DNA of 64,000 bases from Prosopocoilus inquinatus (GCA_036172665.1 CM069877.1:18811001-18875000), one strand, 5' to 3'; counted from the first letter of the stretch, positions 10,531-22,300 are shown. A program made the numbers and translations. The notes: generated by a model from the sequence alone, not told the origin.

Positions 10531-12024
10531 GTTTTCTGATGATAAGGGAATCAATCTGAATGTGTAGCGCCTTCCATTACTTCAGAATATATTCAGGGTT
10601 ATAGTTTGGTTACTATAGAATAAAAATCTTCTAGGAGAGCTCACAAACACAACGCGCAAATACACACGTGGAAGTTATTTAAAACTATTATGTATTATCA
10701 TTTTGGTGTTATTGTTTACTTGTTACTTTCGTTATTTTAAAAGTAGCAAGGGGTTGTAGTCATGCAGGTGAATAATGAAGTCGAAGTGTTGGTAGGTACG
10801 GTACGCAAATTCCTTGTCAATTTCAATCAAAACATAAGAAGTCCATGTTCCGTTTCATTCAAAACTTTATAAGTCGACGATGATCAAACAAAACTCAATA
10901 TATCCAAAAGAAATTTTGATTTTTAAGGTAGGTTTTTGACTAATTTTTAATCTGACTTAAAGAATTGGTATATTAGGCAATATAATATTTTTAAATTTTA
11001 GTTAAAAAGGTAGTATAGCTGTTACGTGGATTATAAGAAAAACGTAATCTCTGAAAATTATGAAAAAGTAACTTATCACGTTTTGCGTGAATGCTCCTTA
11101 AATGTAAGTATTATTATTTTTTATTGTCATGTTAATTAATATCATCTTTTGTGACATTTCATGAAAATTTGAAGAATAAATTTAACACTAATACAAGGCG
11201 AAGTAAACACAAAATACGTTCTGAGACAGCAAGAAATAAAAGCAATATGAAACTTAATGAACAAATAAGTTACAAAGAAAATAATAATTTAGAGAAAAAA
11301 TGTTTTCAAATAAACACAGAATACAGGAAACAGAAAACTACAGGAGAAAAGAAATAAAAAAAACGAAAACAATCTGTAATCATAAACTGAAACAATTGAA
11401 AACGAACACCTAAAGTAATAAAAGGTATAAGTAATTTAAAAAAATGAAAAAAATCAAAATATGTTAAAGAATGCAAAATATAATAAACAAAATAAATTTC
11501 AAAAAATAATAAAATAAAAGAAAAACAAATTAAACAGAAAGACAATAAATTTCGAGACGAGAAGGTATATAATTTAGAAAGAAATATGTAATGGGTCACT
11601 AACTTACAGAAACTAAAGAAAACGAAAGGAATAAATAAGGCCCAATTTTAAACGTCCACGAAACTAAAAGAAAATGTAAGTAATAAATAAGGCCTAATTT
11701 TAAACGACCACAAAACAAATGAAAAATAAAATAATTGACAGAGTCACCGGACGTTTTCAATTTTTTTTTCCCCAACTTGTTAAACGTTACTTGCGTTAAC
11801 TTCAATCGAAAAACGCATCACGTGAAGCTCGAGGACGCGATTACGAAATCGCGTGTTCAGAAACCAAAGAAAATAAACGAAAATGCAGATGCTTGAATCG
11901 GACGGAAAATAAACATCGGGGATCACTTGAAGAAGAAAACGCGCGGTAATCCAAAGCAAAAGTTACTGATTCCAACCGGATGAAATTTGCAAGGGGCTCC
12001 GAAAAAAGACGAGCTGTGATTTAT
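10531..12024. other. Mostly A-rich low-complexity DNA
   Basis: From about 11150 to 11600 the plus strand is dominated by A with few T, which produces long spurious minus-strand open frames rich in Phe and Tyr. I do not regard these as genes. 11800-12000 is more balanced and unique. Confidence 0.5.
11610..11711. repeat. Two-copy 51-base tandem repeat
   Basis: Two consecutive units each contain AATAAATAAGGC followed by AATTTTAAACG and end with a CCAC-type tetranucleotide. They differ at a few positions. Confidence 0.75.
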
Positions 12025-12155
12025 TAACGGGATGTTAAAATGTAGAAGTCCTTTAAAATTTAAAATACAGTTCTATTGGTTATTACCGTAGTAACAAAAC
12101 TTAACAGTCCATTAAATTTAACGCTCTTGATATAGAATAGGCCCTTAATTCTAAT
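12025..12155. mobile_element. MITE family F, copy 2 (reverse orientation)
   Basis: Reverse-complement counterpart of 6105-6235: TTAACGGGATGTTAAAAT, an interior with TATTGGTTATTACCG, then TAGAATAGGCCCTTAA. The termini are diverged. Confidence 0.55.
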
Positions 12156-12587
12156 AATAGTATATTATTACATAAGTTTCACAAGACTTATTGTAGCACG
12201 AATGGGGTTACTTTGCCACATTTATTGAACAAAAATATGAAAAATATCTTTAAAAATTGGATGTGTTTAGTAAATACATACACCGTGTCCCAGAACACGC
12301 GCCCCAGAGAGCAAGGGCAAATATCAATAGCAATGCGAAACACATTTTCGAAACTGAAATTGTCTAACGCAAAGGATAAGCAAGTTAAGAATAAAAAGCA
12401 ATAGCCAATCCTAACAGCGGAACAGAAGATGGCCGTAGGTATTCCGTGGGTTTTCGTTAAATTGCTGGGATACTTAGAAATGCATTCTTGATACTAAACA
12501 AATGTGAACAAACTGATTCACTTCATTGTGACATTGCTGTCAACATTTGTACCTGTCACTTGGAAGGTTCAAGATTTATTATACTTC

Positions 12588-13030
12588 ATGTTTTCCGCTG
12601 CTAATTATGTTGAATTATTTATGGGGATTTATGTGATAATTATTTATGGGGAGTGCGGTCGAAACGTCAGCACAAGTTTTATTCCCAGCACTTTCCCAAT
12701 TATTCTCTAGACCATAAAATGATCCTTAGAACTGTTGCAAGAACGCAAGAGACGGACAAGTTATTCCGACTCGTAATGAAATTAGTGGTGTTCCTAGAAG
12801 AGTTTGAATTGTCGAAAATGAAGAAGCCATACTAAATGCGTTTCAGGAAAATGGCACAAGAAACAGAAGAGAAGATTCACGCGAACTAGATGTTTCGCCT
12901 TCTTCAGTTCAACAGGTTATAAAAGACGATCGTCAATACCCATTCTTTTTCCCGCGACCGAGCAGCTGTTCAAGAATCGAATCCAAGATGCTTTTGCGGC
13001 GGTTACTCCTCACAAACTCTAAATCAAACA
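12588..13030 (+). pseudogene. DUF4817-like transposase N-terminus, broken
   Basis: Frame one from 12588 reads FSAANYVELF then IYGECGRNVSTS, matching the shape of the DUF4817 helix-turn-helix (F-x-EY-x-x-M ... IYGEC-x-x-N). The match continues in another frame as FPNYSLDHK and LRTVARTQETD (the usual region is FPNRRxPSHKT ... RLRETGS). It resumes in a third frame from 12787 as GVPRRV, stop, IVENEEAILNAFQENGTRN and SRELDVSPSSVQQVIKDD, the second helix-turn-helix (ENEEAVLxAxxxNP ... ARELGxSxxTVxRVLK). The catalytic DDE part is missing or unreadable. At least two frameshifts and one in-frame stop make it a pseudogene. Family matching is from memory of the motif pattern. Confidence 0.65.
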
Positions 13031-13200
13031 GTTTGAGAAAAGTACCATTGTAATTAGAAATGAATGGTGGACATTATGAGCACTTACTGTAACTTTCTGT
13101 TCTTTTTAATTTTTATTACATTTTGGCAACCAATTTATTGTTTTTTTAACATTAGTTACATATTAAAATGTATTGGAGACTGTGGATTGTAGTACAAAAA

Positions 13201-13262
13201 ATTGGATTTAACCTCATAACCACAAAAACACATTTTTGGTGGTTAGAAGGTTAAATCCAATT
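13201..13262. repeat. Short hairpin inverted repeat
   Basis: The arm AATTGGATTTAACC is inverted as GGTTAAATCCAATT, each extended by TAACCAC/GTGGTTA, around an A/T-rich loop. It lies in the 3' part of the DUF4817-type element and could be a smaller nested insertion. Confidence 0.75.
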
Positions 13263-13453
13263 AGTTACATGCGCAACGTCTCCTAGCAACATTTTAAGTT
13301 AAATAAGCGAGAGCTCTCAGCATTGGCTACCGCTTTTACGTCCTCATTCGAATATAGTTTAAGCTAGATAATTTCTGTTTGCGAATTTGCAGTCTCTATT
13401 GCTTTAGGTACGTTCTCTTACTCCCTGGGACGCGAGTTTTTGACCACCCTTTA

Positions 13454-15487
13454 TACGCGGAATTTTAATTGTAATGCCTAGCAATACTAGCAACCTTTTG
13501 TTTTAAACAGAAATCAAATTGACAAATTTTTCTTGCCCGGATTTTGTAAGTATTCTGTTCATGATTCTGTTAAATATCACTTTGCACAACAAATTCGATT
13601 GGTATCAATAAAATTGACCAGGTCCCAAAAATTATAGCTTCCTTCCTAAAACTCCCTAACCCCGAACAACACATTATGTTTATATTAAATTAAATAGAAG
13701 TTTGTTAGGTTAAAATCTCATTTGACATTTCATAATTGAACAATACTCTCAAGACTAAAGTTTCACCAAAAACAGTTGCATAATGAACCTCTTTGTGAAA
13801 CAGTTTTTGGTGTCACAATGAGCTAGTTGTGGACGCAAAGTAGAAAAATAAATATTAAAAACTGAAATCGTTTATTTCATTTGCATATGAATTATACGGT
13901 ATCACTTTAAAATGGCTTGTTTTGGCCATGGTCCGTCTAATTACTAAAATCCACCATTACAGTATTTTTTAAGTAAATGAACAAGTGAGTCAACCTTTCT
14001 TATGTTACTCTTGGAAAAAAAATAACACGTGGGCCATCTTAAGAGTGTCAGTTCTTTTGCACAATTTTGACTGTGGCTACATGAGAAATAAGTAATTGTT
14101 TAATTTTTGATACTGAAGTGCATCTTCAGTATTTTCTTCCTCGACATAAATCCTCTAACACCTGAGAGCGGCAAGGCCGTCTTAACGGTGCAACGTCCAA
14201 AATAGAAACGAGTCGTTTGAACTCGAGCCAGAGACTGTACCAGCACCTACATTATCCACCTTTGGCGACTGCAAGCGACTCATTCATTAAAAAGAACGCG
14301 ACAGCCAGAGCTCGTTTGAAGTCGACTCCTTTGTTTTCCAACCATATTTTACCGTTGCCTCTATAATCTAAGTCGGCCGTAAAAAACAAATGCAGGCGCA
14401 ATTGACAACAGCTTTTTTATCAATCAAACAAATGAGGACACCTCATCTTCATCCTCTGTTTGGGGACCGCTGATTAAAAAGGAAACAAAACACATTTTTT
14501 GAGGAGACCTTGACTTAATAACTCTTCTCATATCTGCGCAAAGCAAACAATGAAAACACGACGATGAATTGATAAAAACGGTGCTACCGCCCGACTGAGA
14601 TAAACGAGAGACAAATGGATTCATCATGTTAAGACAAACGTTAAGTCATCGGCCTTTATTATTTTTATTATTACGAGATCGAGACGCACCAAGCAAGTGC
14701 GGAAGGTAATCTCACTTGCGCATACAAAAATCAACTTCAAAAGATCTTAATGAAGTGCGAAGCCCGCCCGTAATTACATTTACATCCGGTCCTGGATCGT
14801 ATTCTTAAATTTCCGTTCACTTTTTGACGCGATTGGTTCGCCGAAAAAAAGCGAGAAACGGTGACAGTAACGAAACGGAACGCGCTCGCTGGCGTAACGC
14901 GCCATAAAAATGTCATAACTAATTTGAAACGCGAGACAGAAATTTGCAATTGCAGAAAAAAATTCATCAACTTCTACAGACCAAACAAAAACGTGAAACT
15001 TGATGAATAAATGAACACCGATGTTTTCATCGTCACGTCTTTTATAATCACTAGTTGCTAATTGTAATGGTTAACAGTAAAACAGTGGGCAAACGAAAAC
15101 AGAATGACGTAGGATAATCTTTATTAAAAGAAAAAAGTGAGTATTGTCGATCACAATTGCAATTAATTCTGATCGAAATTTACCGCATAATCAAAGATAT
15201 AAAAATTTTAGAGTAAATTTACAATAACTTTAATCGAAGAACTCGTAAGTATTGACGTTTTTAATGAAGCGTCAATGAGTTTTACGTCATTTCATCGACC
15301 TCAACATTTTATTAACGCTCGGTATTTATTACAACTGTTGGCATAAAATAATAAAATGGGCAATCAAATCAGAACCTACTTTACCAAAGAAAAAAATGAC
15401 TGTCAGTGATAATTGATGAACAATTGTTTGAAATTAGTTGCTTTCAGCTCTTTACGTTGGTAAGCATTATTATAAGATAAGATAAAA
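13454..15487. other. Unique DNA with GC-richer patches
   Basis: No repeat boundary or credible long frame. Patches at 14150-14360 and 14740-14910 are CpG-richer and unique, and could be regulatory DNA. A weak inverted pair (CACCAAAAAC near 13769 and GTTTTTGGTG near 13803) is present. Confidence 0.35.
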
Positions 15488-15713
15488 GGTGATTTCTATC
15501 GCTCACAAAATCGTGTTCAAACGTGTTTTGATTCAAAAATATTCTTTTCTTTGAATCTCTCTATATTTAAAACTCGTTTGGATTGAATTATGGTTATTTA
15601 GAAATGAACTGTCAATCAAAAATTCAGGCCAGGTGTTTTGTTGCAACAACTACGAAATTCAGGTCGAAAACTATTCCAAACATGATTTAAACTTTTAAGC
15701 GAAAGAAAGCGCC
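15488..15713. mobile_element. MITE family A, copy 1
   Basis: One of three 210-227 base copies (others at 19612-19838 and 32865-33074). The termini are GGCGCTTTCTTTCGCT-like and inverted. The interior keeps TGAATCTCTCTAT, GAATTATGGTTATTTA and CTGTCAATCAAAAATTCA. Target duplication could not be settled. Confidence 0.8.
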
Positions 15714-16920
15714 TTTATTCTGGGCTTTGATTCAGCGTAATATACAAGTCATTTGTTGTTGCCATTCTGATCAAAGTGGCAACAATGACTTTGACCAAAC
15801 AACACAACAATTTACGTCGTTTCATTTAACACTGACGTCTCAACTGCTAAGTTGTAAATTTATGGTTTTGATTTAAAAACAAATTAACGTCGACGTGTTT
15901 ATGTACGTGCCAGACTTTGATTTGAAAGTAAACGAAAGTCAACGGTTCAATCGCTGCTCAGTCGAAGTCTTAAACTTAAAATAAACTTTAGAAAACGCAA
16001 AGTTTTACAACAAATTTTAATTCGAGAACAGTGATAAACATGATGTCTCAATTGTCAAGTTGACAGCTAGAAATTTATAACAGAATTTAATTTGAAAAAC
16101 AGTGAAAGTCGACGTTGACGTCTCAACTGCCAAGTTAACAGTCAATTGTTAAGAAATTTAGAACGAGCTTTGATTTGAAAATAAAAACAAATGAACTTCG
16201 ATATATTTAGTCAAGTTAAGACATTTGATTTGAAAACAAATGAACGCCGCAGTAAATTGATTTACAACACTTGCAAATCTCTGATTTGATGAATGACAAA
16301 TGAATGAATTTAATTCGAAAACATCTTGAACACTGACGTTGCTGAGTTGACAGCAAAAAAAAATTACAACAGAATTCGATTAGAAAACAAATGAATGTCG
16401 ATCTATAAAGTGTCAAGCAGACACATTTTTAATTAGAAACAAATGAACACCGATGACGCAAATTTAACAGTTGCCGGACGTATAAATTGACAGTGGATTT
16501 AATTTCAATACAAATGAAATCGCCAAACAGGTAGCAAATTAAAAATGTTAAATTTATAACAGTCTCGAAAATAATTAAAGATTGACATCTCAACTGCCAA
16601 GTTGATAGCAAAGAATTTGATTTGAGAACAAACGAACGTCGCCAAGAAAACTCTAAATTCAAAACCTAATCTTTGATATCTAAAACAAATGAATATCGAT
16701 GATTTCTCGAGACTGCCAGGTTGACTGTCGAATGATATGAAAATTTACACTTGAATTTGATTTAAAAACAAATTAATGTCAGTATTTTTTAAAGCAAACA
16801 TGTATACGAGAAATGGATTAGAAAATAATCCATTTTTATAAATAAATAATAAATAAATGAACACTGATGACTCCTCAATTGTTAAAATGACATCGATTGA
16901 CCTAAAAATTTACTGTTCTG

Positions 16921-17010
16921 CTGACGAAGCCCCAAATAGGATCGAAACAAATGTACACACAAAAGGCACTCGAAGATTTCGCTGCAATCAAACCGATTTG
17001 CAGAAAATTG
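16921..17010 (+). mobile_element. Hammerhead-like TIR element (family H), partial copy
   Basis: CTGACGA (16921-16927), a partly paired AGCCC hairpin, then GAAAC (16944-16948), followed by a diverged CTCGAAG and TTCGCTGCAATCAAA right terminus. It corresponds to the better copies at 26306-26430 and 31925-32048. Confidence 0.6.
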
Positions 17011-17450
17011 AATTGAATTGAATTTGACGTGAACGTCAACGCATGAATTGACAAGTAGACATGTAGCTAGTAAACTTAAGGAATTATTACAAATTTTGAT
17101 TGCAGGCTTACAAATAGCAAAATAGCTTCTCCAGATTGCAAAAATTTACAACAAAATTTAAGTTGAAAACAATTTTCAAGCAAACAATCGAATGACATAA
17201 AACTTCACTAAAAAAAAATTGACTTGAAAACAAATGAACGCCGATGTAACGACTGTCAAATATTCAATCAATTGAAATAACAGGAATAACAAGCAAAGAA
17301 TCGAGTGACATAAAACTTTACTAAAGAACCTGACTTGAAAACAAACTAATGCCGGCGTATCCATATAGTATTACTGTCAAATAGACAATAAATTGAAATA
17401 ACAGCTTTTAATTTGATAATAACAACTGTACGTTGATAAATCAACCGTTT

Positions 17451-17686
17451 AAACAGCGACAACCTACGATCTGATTAGCATTAGGATTGACAAATTGAAG
17501 CCAGTTTGCTACATAAAAGTCATCCCATGCAAGGCGGCCTTGCTTGCCGTCAAAGGAAAATTAAAGTATAAAAAAAATTGTTCCAAATTGTTTTTTTTTG
17601 ATGACTTATTATGTAGCAAACTGGCTTCAATTTGTCAATCCTAATGCAATGTCAGGTCAAAAAGCGGTCGTAGGATGTCGCTGTTT
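17451..17686. mobile_element. Foldback element family G, copy 1
   Basis: Inverted arms of about 70-80 bases: AAACAGCGAC at 17451 is mirrored by GTCGCTGTTT at 17677-17686, and TTGACAAATTGAAGCCAG is mirrored by CTGGCTTCAATTTGTCAA. The centre has ATGCAAGGCGGCCTTGCTTG. A second, longer copy is at 32082-32450. Confidence 0.8.
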
Positions 17687-17734
17687 AAGCTATTCATTAC
17701 TATTACATCGCATTTGTGATTAACCTTGGTCGAA

Positions 17735-17860
17735 TCGTTTTGGTTTGCAGTGGAATTCACGAGCTACGCTTCTCATTAAGAAGCCCCAAATAGGGCTGAA
17801 CAGTTGTGCAGGGGCTGCTCGAGGGGTTCACCGCAACAAAATTTGTTGATAAATCAGTTG
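17735..17860 (+). mobile_element. Hammerhead-like TIR element (family H), degenerate copy
   Basis: The left end CGTTTTGGTTTGCAGTGGAA is mirrored at the right by GGGTTCACCGCAACAAAA. The central hairpin AGCCCC...GGGCT is intact, but the CTGANGA and GAAA strands are eroded (TTAAGA, GAACA). Confidence 0.65.
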
Positions 17861-18424
17861 CTAAGTGAATTTGAAAACCGTTGAACATTGCCGATACGTT
17901 GACAGTCAATTCACATAAAAATTACATTTACTTTAAAAAAATTGACAAAAAGGTTTTACTGCCGAGTAGATAATAAATTGAAAGTGAACAAAATTTAATC
18001 CAATTTAACAATTATTGAACACTGAAGACATCTCGATTACCGAATTGACGGCAGATTGACATAAAGATTTTGTAAAGATAAATGAACGTTGAGATTTTAA
18101 TTATTACGTTGCTTGTCAAATGTTTTAAACGAATGAATTAAAAAATTCCATTGCAATCTTTTTAGTTACAATTAATGGCCAACTTTACACTTTCGCATCA
18201 TACTCTTTACTCTTTTTAATGTTTTTTTTTTTAATTAAATACTTGCAACTGATTCTTTTTTTTTGTGTTATAGTTTGTTTTTAAACCAGGAGGAGTGACA
18301 GTTGTCGCCCTGCTGTACTTTGAATACAAAACAATGTTGACGTTTCACATTTATACTTGTTATTAATCTTTGAGAGCAGTAGCGGCTCGTAATGATTTAC
18401 TAGGATTGGCAACAACTGCAAAAG

Positions 18425-18880
18425 GAAAAGATGGGTGTATTTTCCAAATAAATTTGTTTTGCAGACATGAAATTGCAGATTTAAATATTGGGACCGTTCC
18501 ATCACAGAGATCAATACTTCAACAGGCCATCCCGATGAGCCGCCACTGTTTGACAGTTAGGGAAATACGAGTGCATTTTCTAAATCAATTTGTACTGCGG
18601 GGGGCTATGCTGACGTGGAACTGGAACGTGCAGATTTAAATATAGGGACAGTTCCGTCACAGAGTTCAATACAACTTCAATAGGCTACCCCGACGAGACG
18701 CCACTGTTTGACAGTTAGGAAAATATGGGCGCATTTTCCAAGTAAATTTGTTCTGCGGCGTTGTGCTGACACGGAATTAGAACACGCAGATTTAAATATC
18801 GGCAGAGTTCCGTCACAGAGTTCAAAACAACTTCAATAGGCCACCCTGAGGAGCCGCCACTGATTGACAGTTACAAATAC
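18425..18880. repeat. 155-base tandem repeat, about three units
   Basis: The sequence CAGATTTAAATAT recurs at 18476, 18631 and 18786, a period of exactly 155 bases. Each unit holds GTTCCRTCACAGAG, CAATAGGC, GCCACTGTTTGACAGTTA and a CATTTTCCAARTAAATTTGT block. Units differ by several percent and the third is incomplete. Confidence 0.9.
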
Positions 18881-18885
18881 TACTA

Positions 18886-19611
18886 AGAAAAAAATACTTC
18901 CGGTTTTTATTTCTTTCTTCATTTGTTGTAGTGGCAAGATGTACTCTGAAAGAGTAGGTTTAATTAAGTGCGTCGATGGACTGACTACGCGATACGCAAG
19001 TAATAATTATTGTAGGTGCCCTAAATCTCGGCTAACAAAGAAGGCATCGCCACCCTCACGCGAAGACATAATGACCGCACTTCCTGTGACGTCACAGACA
19101 GCAATCCCGTCTTCCGCCAGCCAATTAACCTGCACCACTGAACATCGTTCTGATTATCTCATGCGGACGACAGTCCTACGTTTCATTTGTTTCTATTTCG
19201 TTCCATCGCCGTAGCAGAGTACGAAAAACAAACGAAGTTTCGAAATTTTTTTTAACGCTGACAAAACAGTAAAGTATTATGTACGTAAGATATCATTCAT
19301 CTCATTTGTTTTAAAATCAGTGTAATAATTAAGGATCATTAATAATTCTCATTAAATGCGATCAAGAATTAAGTTGACCTATGTCAAATTCGCATTGACG
19401 AGTTCACAATTATTAACAATTCAGACAATTCAAAACAGGATTTCATTGTTAACAAAAATTGCAAAAAATAATTTACCAATAACTTCAGTGTTCATAGTGG
19501 ATGCCGTTGATAGAAATATGTAGATATGTACTTTGTACAACCCAAAATAAGTACGAAATGGCGACTTTTAATTGCATTTATTAATAATGCAAACACCTGC
19601 ATGTTACAATA
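18886..19611. other. Unique segment, GC-richer 18940-19210, with a CRE-like site
   Basis: A plus-strand frame of 116 codons (18864-19214) covers a unique, fairly balanced stretch. It contains TGTGACGTCACAG near 19085, a perfect CRE-type palindrome. The frame matches no family I know and starts in the satellite, so I do not call it a gene. Promoter or UTR exon is possible. Confidence 0.3.
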
Positions 19612-19838
19612 GGCGCTTTCTTTCGCTCACAAAATCGTGATCCTACCGTGTTTTGATACAAAAACGGACATTCTTTTCTTTGAATCTCTCTATTTTTTAA
19701 AGTTGTTTGGATTGAATTATGGTTATTTACAAATAAACTGTCAATCAAAAATTCAAGTCAGGTCTTTTGTTGCAACTACGAAATTCCGGTATAAACTATT
19801 CGAAACACGATTCAAATTTTTAAGCGAAAGAAAGCACC
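19612..19838. mobile_element. MITE family A, copy 2
   Basis: Starts GGCGCTTTCTTTCGCTCAC and ends AAGCGAAAGAAAGCACC. This is the cleanest of the three copies. The mariner at 19844 begins six bases after its right end. Confidence 0.85.
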
Positions 19839-19843
19839 GAATA

Positions 19844-21049
19844 CGAGGGTCAAGCTGAATTTATTGAAAATAAGAAAGTCTAGCAGGCCTTGAAAAACAA
19901 AATATACATTGTTATTTAGAACACTGTTGCTGAATCTACGTTTGGTATAAACGAAGTTATTAATTTTTAAAAGTGACAATACAAATACAAAAATGAAATT
20001 AACCAGAGAGCATTTTCTAATCATGATTTATTATGATTTTAAAAAAGGCTTAAGCGCTTATGAGTGTAAGGAGAGTTTAGATTCGGCTTTCAGTGAACAA
20101 GCACCTTCCTTGGCTACAATTTACCGATGGTACAAGGAATTTGAACGCGAAAGAAATTATGTTCAGCATTAAAAAGGAGCAGGGGGTCCTCCTACGGCTG
20201 TTACCGACAAAAATATTGCTGCTGCTACCACTTATGCGGTAATCGAGCATCAACTCAAGATTGGATCCTCAGCTGCGAAAACATACTTACACGATCATCT
20301 ACATTTAAAAAAAGTGGTTAGTCGTTTTGTGCCGCATCAACTTTCCGACTTCCAAAAAGCAGAACGTGTAAGGATTTGCCATGAAACTTGAAATTTCTTA
20401 AAAAATGGTGGCCACCAAATTTTTTCCAAAATAGTGACAGGTGACGAAACTTATATTCCATTTTTTAACGTACCAACTCGCCAAGAGAGTCGTGTGTGGA
20501 TTCATGAAGATGAGGAAACTCCAACAATAACCAAAAAGCTGCGAGCTATGAAAAAAGTTATGTATGCAGTATTCTTTAGAAGTACTGGGCTAGTAAAAGC
20601 AATTAAGCCAGACAGACAAAAGACAGTTACAGTTAAATGGTTCACTGAAAAATGTTTGCCTGAAGTATTCAGTAAGGTTCCAAACAAGGGAATTATTCTG
20701 CACCATGACAATGCATCATCCCATACTGCAGCTTTAACTCTCCAGTTTTTGGCTGGAAAAAATATAAAAATAATAGAACATCCGCCGTATTCACCTGATT
20801 TAGCTATGTGTGACTTCTGGCTATTTTTTGGGCTTAAAAGGAATTTGCGGGGTAGAAGGTTTTCGTCTGAAGAAGAGATTGATGCCGCAGTTCACACTTA
20901 TTTTGACGGTATTCCGAAAGAAGATTGATTGGGCGCTTTTAAACAGTGGAAAGAAAGAATGGTTAAGTGTAATAAAGCATATTTTTGTATTTTGTATTTT
21001 TTGTAAGTAAGCATATTTTTTATTCTCAATAAATTCAGCTTGACCCTCG
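19844..21049 (+). mobile_element. mariner transposon, full length, inactivated
   Basis: Perfect 24-base terminal inverted repeats begin CGAGGGTCAAGCTGAATTTA at 19844 and end with the reverse complement at 21049. TA target duplications lie at 19842-19843 and 21050-21051. Length is 1206 bases, normal for a mariner. The perfect TIRs indicate a fairly recent insertion, although the transposase frame is broken. Confidence 0.93.
19993..21006 (+). pseudogene. mariner transposase with three nonsense codons
   Basis: A single frame of 337 codons from ATG at 19993 to TAA at 21004-21006. It cuts and pastes the element when intact. N-terminal helix-turn-helix: SLATIYRWYKEFERER. Catalytic triad of the DD34D type: Asp in VTGDETYI, Asp in HHDNASSH, and Asp in YSPDLAMCDFWLF, with exactly 34 residues between the second and third. 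In-frame stops interrupt it at 20170-20172 (TAA), 20389-20391 (TGA, where CHETW is expected) and 20926-20928 (TGA, where DW is expected). All three could come from single C-to-T or G-to-A changes. There are no frameshifts. It cannot make active protein as read. Confidence 0.92.
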
Positions 21050-21066
21050 TATAACTACAATACGCC

Positions 21067-22300
21067 TAGGGTTGCCAACTGGCCGGTTGTTCCCGGCTAT
21101 TCTGGATTTGTCACCATCATGTCGGGTCCCCGCTTACTTCACAAACCGGTACCCAAAAAACCGGTTTTCTCGTTTTCATTCTTAAAAGAATATTTTCTCC
21201 TATTTTCTAAATATTATTGTACAAAGGCCGTTTCTAGACTATTCTACTTCTTGTATTGGTTCTTCATGTAATCCTGTATGTCACGTGACTTACGACCCAC
21301 CAAATCCAACTGTTGGATAAAATAAAAAATACAGCTCTTAATCGATGCTACTGTAAAAATGAGTAACCACAGTCGCGGGCAATAAATTTCGGCCGTCATT
21401 GATTGTCAAATATTTGCACTTGACTTGTTTTAAATTAAAAATAAGGAGGTTCATGCCTTAATTTTGAATATTGGAAATATTTTCTTTGAAATTTAATTAC
21501 AATTAAAACTGACGTTTTGGTTGACAGTGACGACCAAAGTTAAATGCTCGCGACTGTACATTTAATGATACTGAAATTCTGTAGTCGCAGCTGTCTATCA
21601 GGCAGAACTTGGTCACGTGGATACATTCAATTATAAAGACCTATTACAAGGTTTGGTATAATCTCTACAATAATATTTGTGCTAAGAATTTTTGTTTTTG
21701 TTTTGAGTTTTAGTTTTGATTACGTTTACCACAAAATTCAAACTGTTTAAAAACAAAAGGGTAGTTTAAAACGTAAAATTGCATTGACTTGATATCAAAC
21801 ATATACCAATTATTTTTTTCTCATAAAAAATTACTATTGAGTGAATTAGTTTTTTTTTCGAGTTCGAATCTGTTTTTTATTGTATGAAATTGAAAGCATT
21901 TCTAAATAGAAATTATTATACCGTCGAGCGAGAAATATTTTTAATTAAGGTCCTTTTCTAAATCATTAAAATTAGAAGACTGATGTATCTGATTAATTAA
22001 TTAATTGTTTAAATAAATATTTGTATAAAAATTGTTTTACTTTTGAACAGTTTATTGAAGAAAAAAATTAATTTGTAGTACAAGCTTTCTACATCCACAA
22101 AGACAGAATTTTATGAAATGGATTTTTTGTACTGCGATATTTTTAAATCGATTCAAAATTAGATTCTTTTAATGTTGATTTTTTTTTTATAGAAATGTGT
22201 TATTCATGTATTACAAAATACTAGTTTTTCTATCGTTCTGTGTGTAATTTAAATCTGAATTAACGGCTGGTTTCTCTAAAACAAAAAGTTGGCAACCCTA
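21067..22300. mobile_element. Nonautonomous hAT-like element with 8-bp target duplication
   Basis: Termini TAGGGTTGCCAACT (21067) and AGTTGGCAACCCTA (ending 22300). It is flanked by AATACGCC (21059-21066) and AATACGCT (22301-22308), an 8-bp duplication with one mismatch, as hAT elements make. The 1.23 kb interior has no transposase frame. Confidence 0.85.

Larger units (their letters stand above)
12281..13453 (+). mobile_element. Decayed DUF4817-type DNA transposon
   Basis: The left terminus (CACCGTGTCCCAGAACACGC, then CCCCAGAGAGCAAG) is inverted at the right end (CTTACTCCCTGGGACGCGAG at about 13417-13436, ending near 13453). TA dinucleotides lie at both edges. The element is 1.17 kb and contains the transposase relic at 12588-13030. 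TA flanks and TIRs fit the Tc1/mariner superfamily. It is much shorter than a full element, so a large internal deletion is likely. Confidence 0.65.
15840..18090. repeat. Degenerate tandem array of an AAACAAATGAACGYCGATG unit
   Basis: At least fifteen diverged copies of TTTGATTTGAAAACAAATGA-ACG-CGATG-type sequence occur at irregular 55-190 base steps (for example about 15866, 16226, 16381, 16437, 16617, 16850, 17218, 17335, 18080). They alternate with a CAACTGCCAAGTTGACAG-like block (about 16120, 16585, 16712). No coding. It is interrupted by foldback and ribozyme-like elements at 16921-17010, 17451-17686 and 17735-17860. Confidence 0.75.

Noticed and set aside
11306..11599. 97-codon minus-strand frame rich in Phe, Tyr and Leu
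   Set aside because: It lies in an A-rich plus-strand tract that gives few stops. There is no start context, domain or splice signal.
18864..19214. 116-codon plus-strand frame
   Set aside because: It begins inside the 155-base satellite and has no known domain. The interesting part is more likely regulatory.
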